Of a stretch of DNA of 29,379 nt, positions 28,728-29,379 are shown piece by piece. Each line of letters begins with the position of its first letter. Position 1 is the first letter of the stretch. A model generated the notes under the pieces. That model had not been told where the DNA came from. It saw only the letters and a program-made list of their open reading frames with translations, and did not search any database. The stretch is from Nephromyces sp. MM_2019 (Eukaryota > Apicomplexa > Aconoidasida > Nephromycida), in contig JADHZB010000692.1 in NCBI GenBank assembly GCA_015657535.1, positions 1 through 29,379 on the forward strand, given 5' to 3'. Both the position numbers and the translations under genes were made by a program.

Positions 28728-29379
28728 GTTTATCTGATGCAAAATAAACCCAAAAATCACGAAAAAAGTAAAAATATAAGAGGACGTAGAGAAGGAAGAA
28801 GAGTGTCGTTTGGTATTTTTAGCCCCCTCTTTGTCCTCCAAAATGAGCAATAGCAAGTATGTCTTGTTTTTCAGAGCATTTGCTTGGTTTTGCGGGTTTA
28901 TTGTTTGCAAATCGTGGAGTTATCTCTTCATGAAGATGTTTTCTCGCGTTTTTTCCGCTACTTTTCGCTATACACAACGTGCTATTCACTTTTCCGTCAA
29001 GCTTCCTCATCATGAGGGGGTAATATGATCTTTAAACGGCGTGTGTATGCTCGTGATAGCTTGTTTTCTGGCTGCATAAGCAACTCGTGAACATTGGTGC
29101 CCAAAAAGAAGAGTTTTTGTTAGCTGTATGTGTGTGTATGTTGTTTTTACATATCCTGGAAGTTTGCAGACTTTTTGTTTATCAACTTTGTTGTCCCTAC
29201 AAACTCTTTGCTACTCTTTGGGTGTAGTTGGCATCAACTCATAGCATTCTGGTAGCCCTTTTTCATCTTGTTGTATGCTAATCTCCCCCCCCTCCTCTTT
29301 CTACTTGCATCTCTCGCTTCTGGTTCTCGCACTTTCAAACTCTTTTCTAACCATGCTTCTCTGTCCCCATTATAATATC
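28728..29379 (+). other. Right edge: possible further exon, otherwise unresolved
   Basis: A piece at about 28822-29022, with a TTTTTAG acceptor, a GTAATA donor and an internal GTATGT...TTTTTCAG pair, is open in two or three frames. It could continue the candidate gene to its left. From 29030 to the end I see only T-rich and pyrimidine-rich sequence. Confidence 0.25.

Noticed and set aside
28856..28873. An 18-nt intron (GTATGT...TTTTTCAG)
   Set aside because: The length is a multiple of three and the frame reads through; introns in the firm genes here are 82 nt or more.

Overview
This is nuclear DNA from an intron-rich eukaryote, most likely a unicellular protist or alga. There are no operons, ribosome binding sites or compact gene packing. 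Coding sequence occurs as short exons (64 to about 850 bp) with GT...AG borders, in introns full of TG/CA microsatellites and G-rich or C-rich tracts. The sequence alone does not let me name the species. The two recognisable proteins belong to families found across eukaryotes, so they do not place it either.

Layout. 1-660: G-rich and 'ttgacggtgagtta'-type tandem repeats. 661-3862: no gene seen. 3863-11886, minus strand: a 14-exon gene for an Mrs2/CorA-family magnesium channel, reconstructed exon by exon to about 483 residues and ending in the GMN motif and two membrane helices. 11887-16006: intergenic space between two divergent genes, with a 39-bp minisatellite that carries an assembly gap of Ns. 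16007-23545, plus strand: a 9-exon gene for a patatin-like (PNPLA/ATGL-type) lipid acyl hydrolase of about 1059 residues, with serine and aspartate catalytic motifs. 23546-28134: mostly non-coding, with minisatellites and a few ambiguous exon-like pieces. 28135-29379: fragments that look like exons of a third, unrecognised plus-strand gene running toward the right edge.

The two main gene models check themselves. All nine patatin exons join in phase (3180 nt, 1060 codons with the stop). Thirteen of the fourteen MRS2 exons are bounded by phase-matched canonical sites; only the junction of exons 8 and 9 is one base off. Most of the long uninterrupted ORFs in the window are translations of TG/CA repeats and were discarded.

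The most interesting signal is in the introns. Their RNA sense strand is TG/G-rich, usually toward the donor. Where a CA/C-rich block exists, it lies toward the acceptor. This holds for genes on both strands, so transcription direction can be read from the repeat polarity, and several introns could fold back through (UG)n:(CA)n arms. I see no functional link between the two identified genes beyond sharing a divergent intergenic region.
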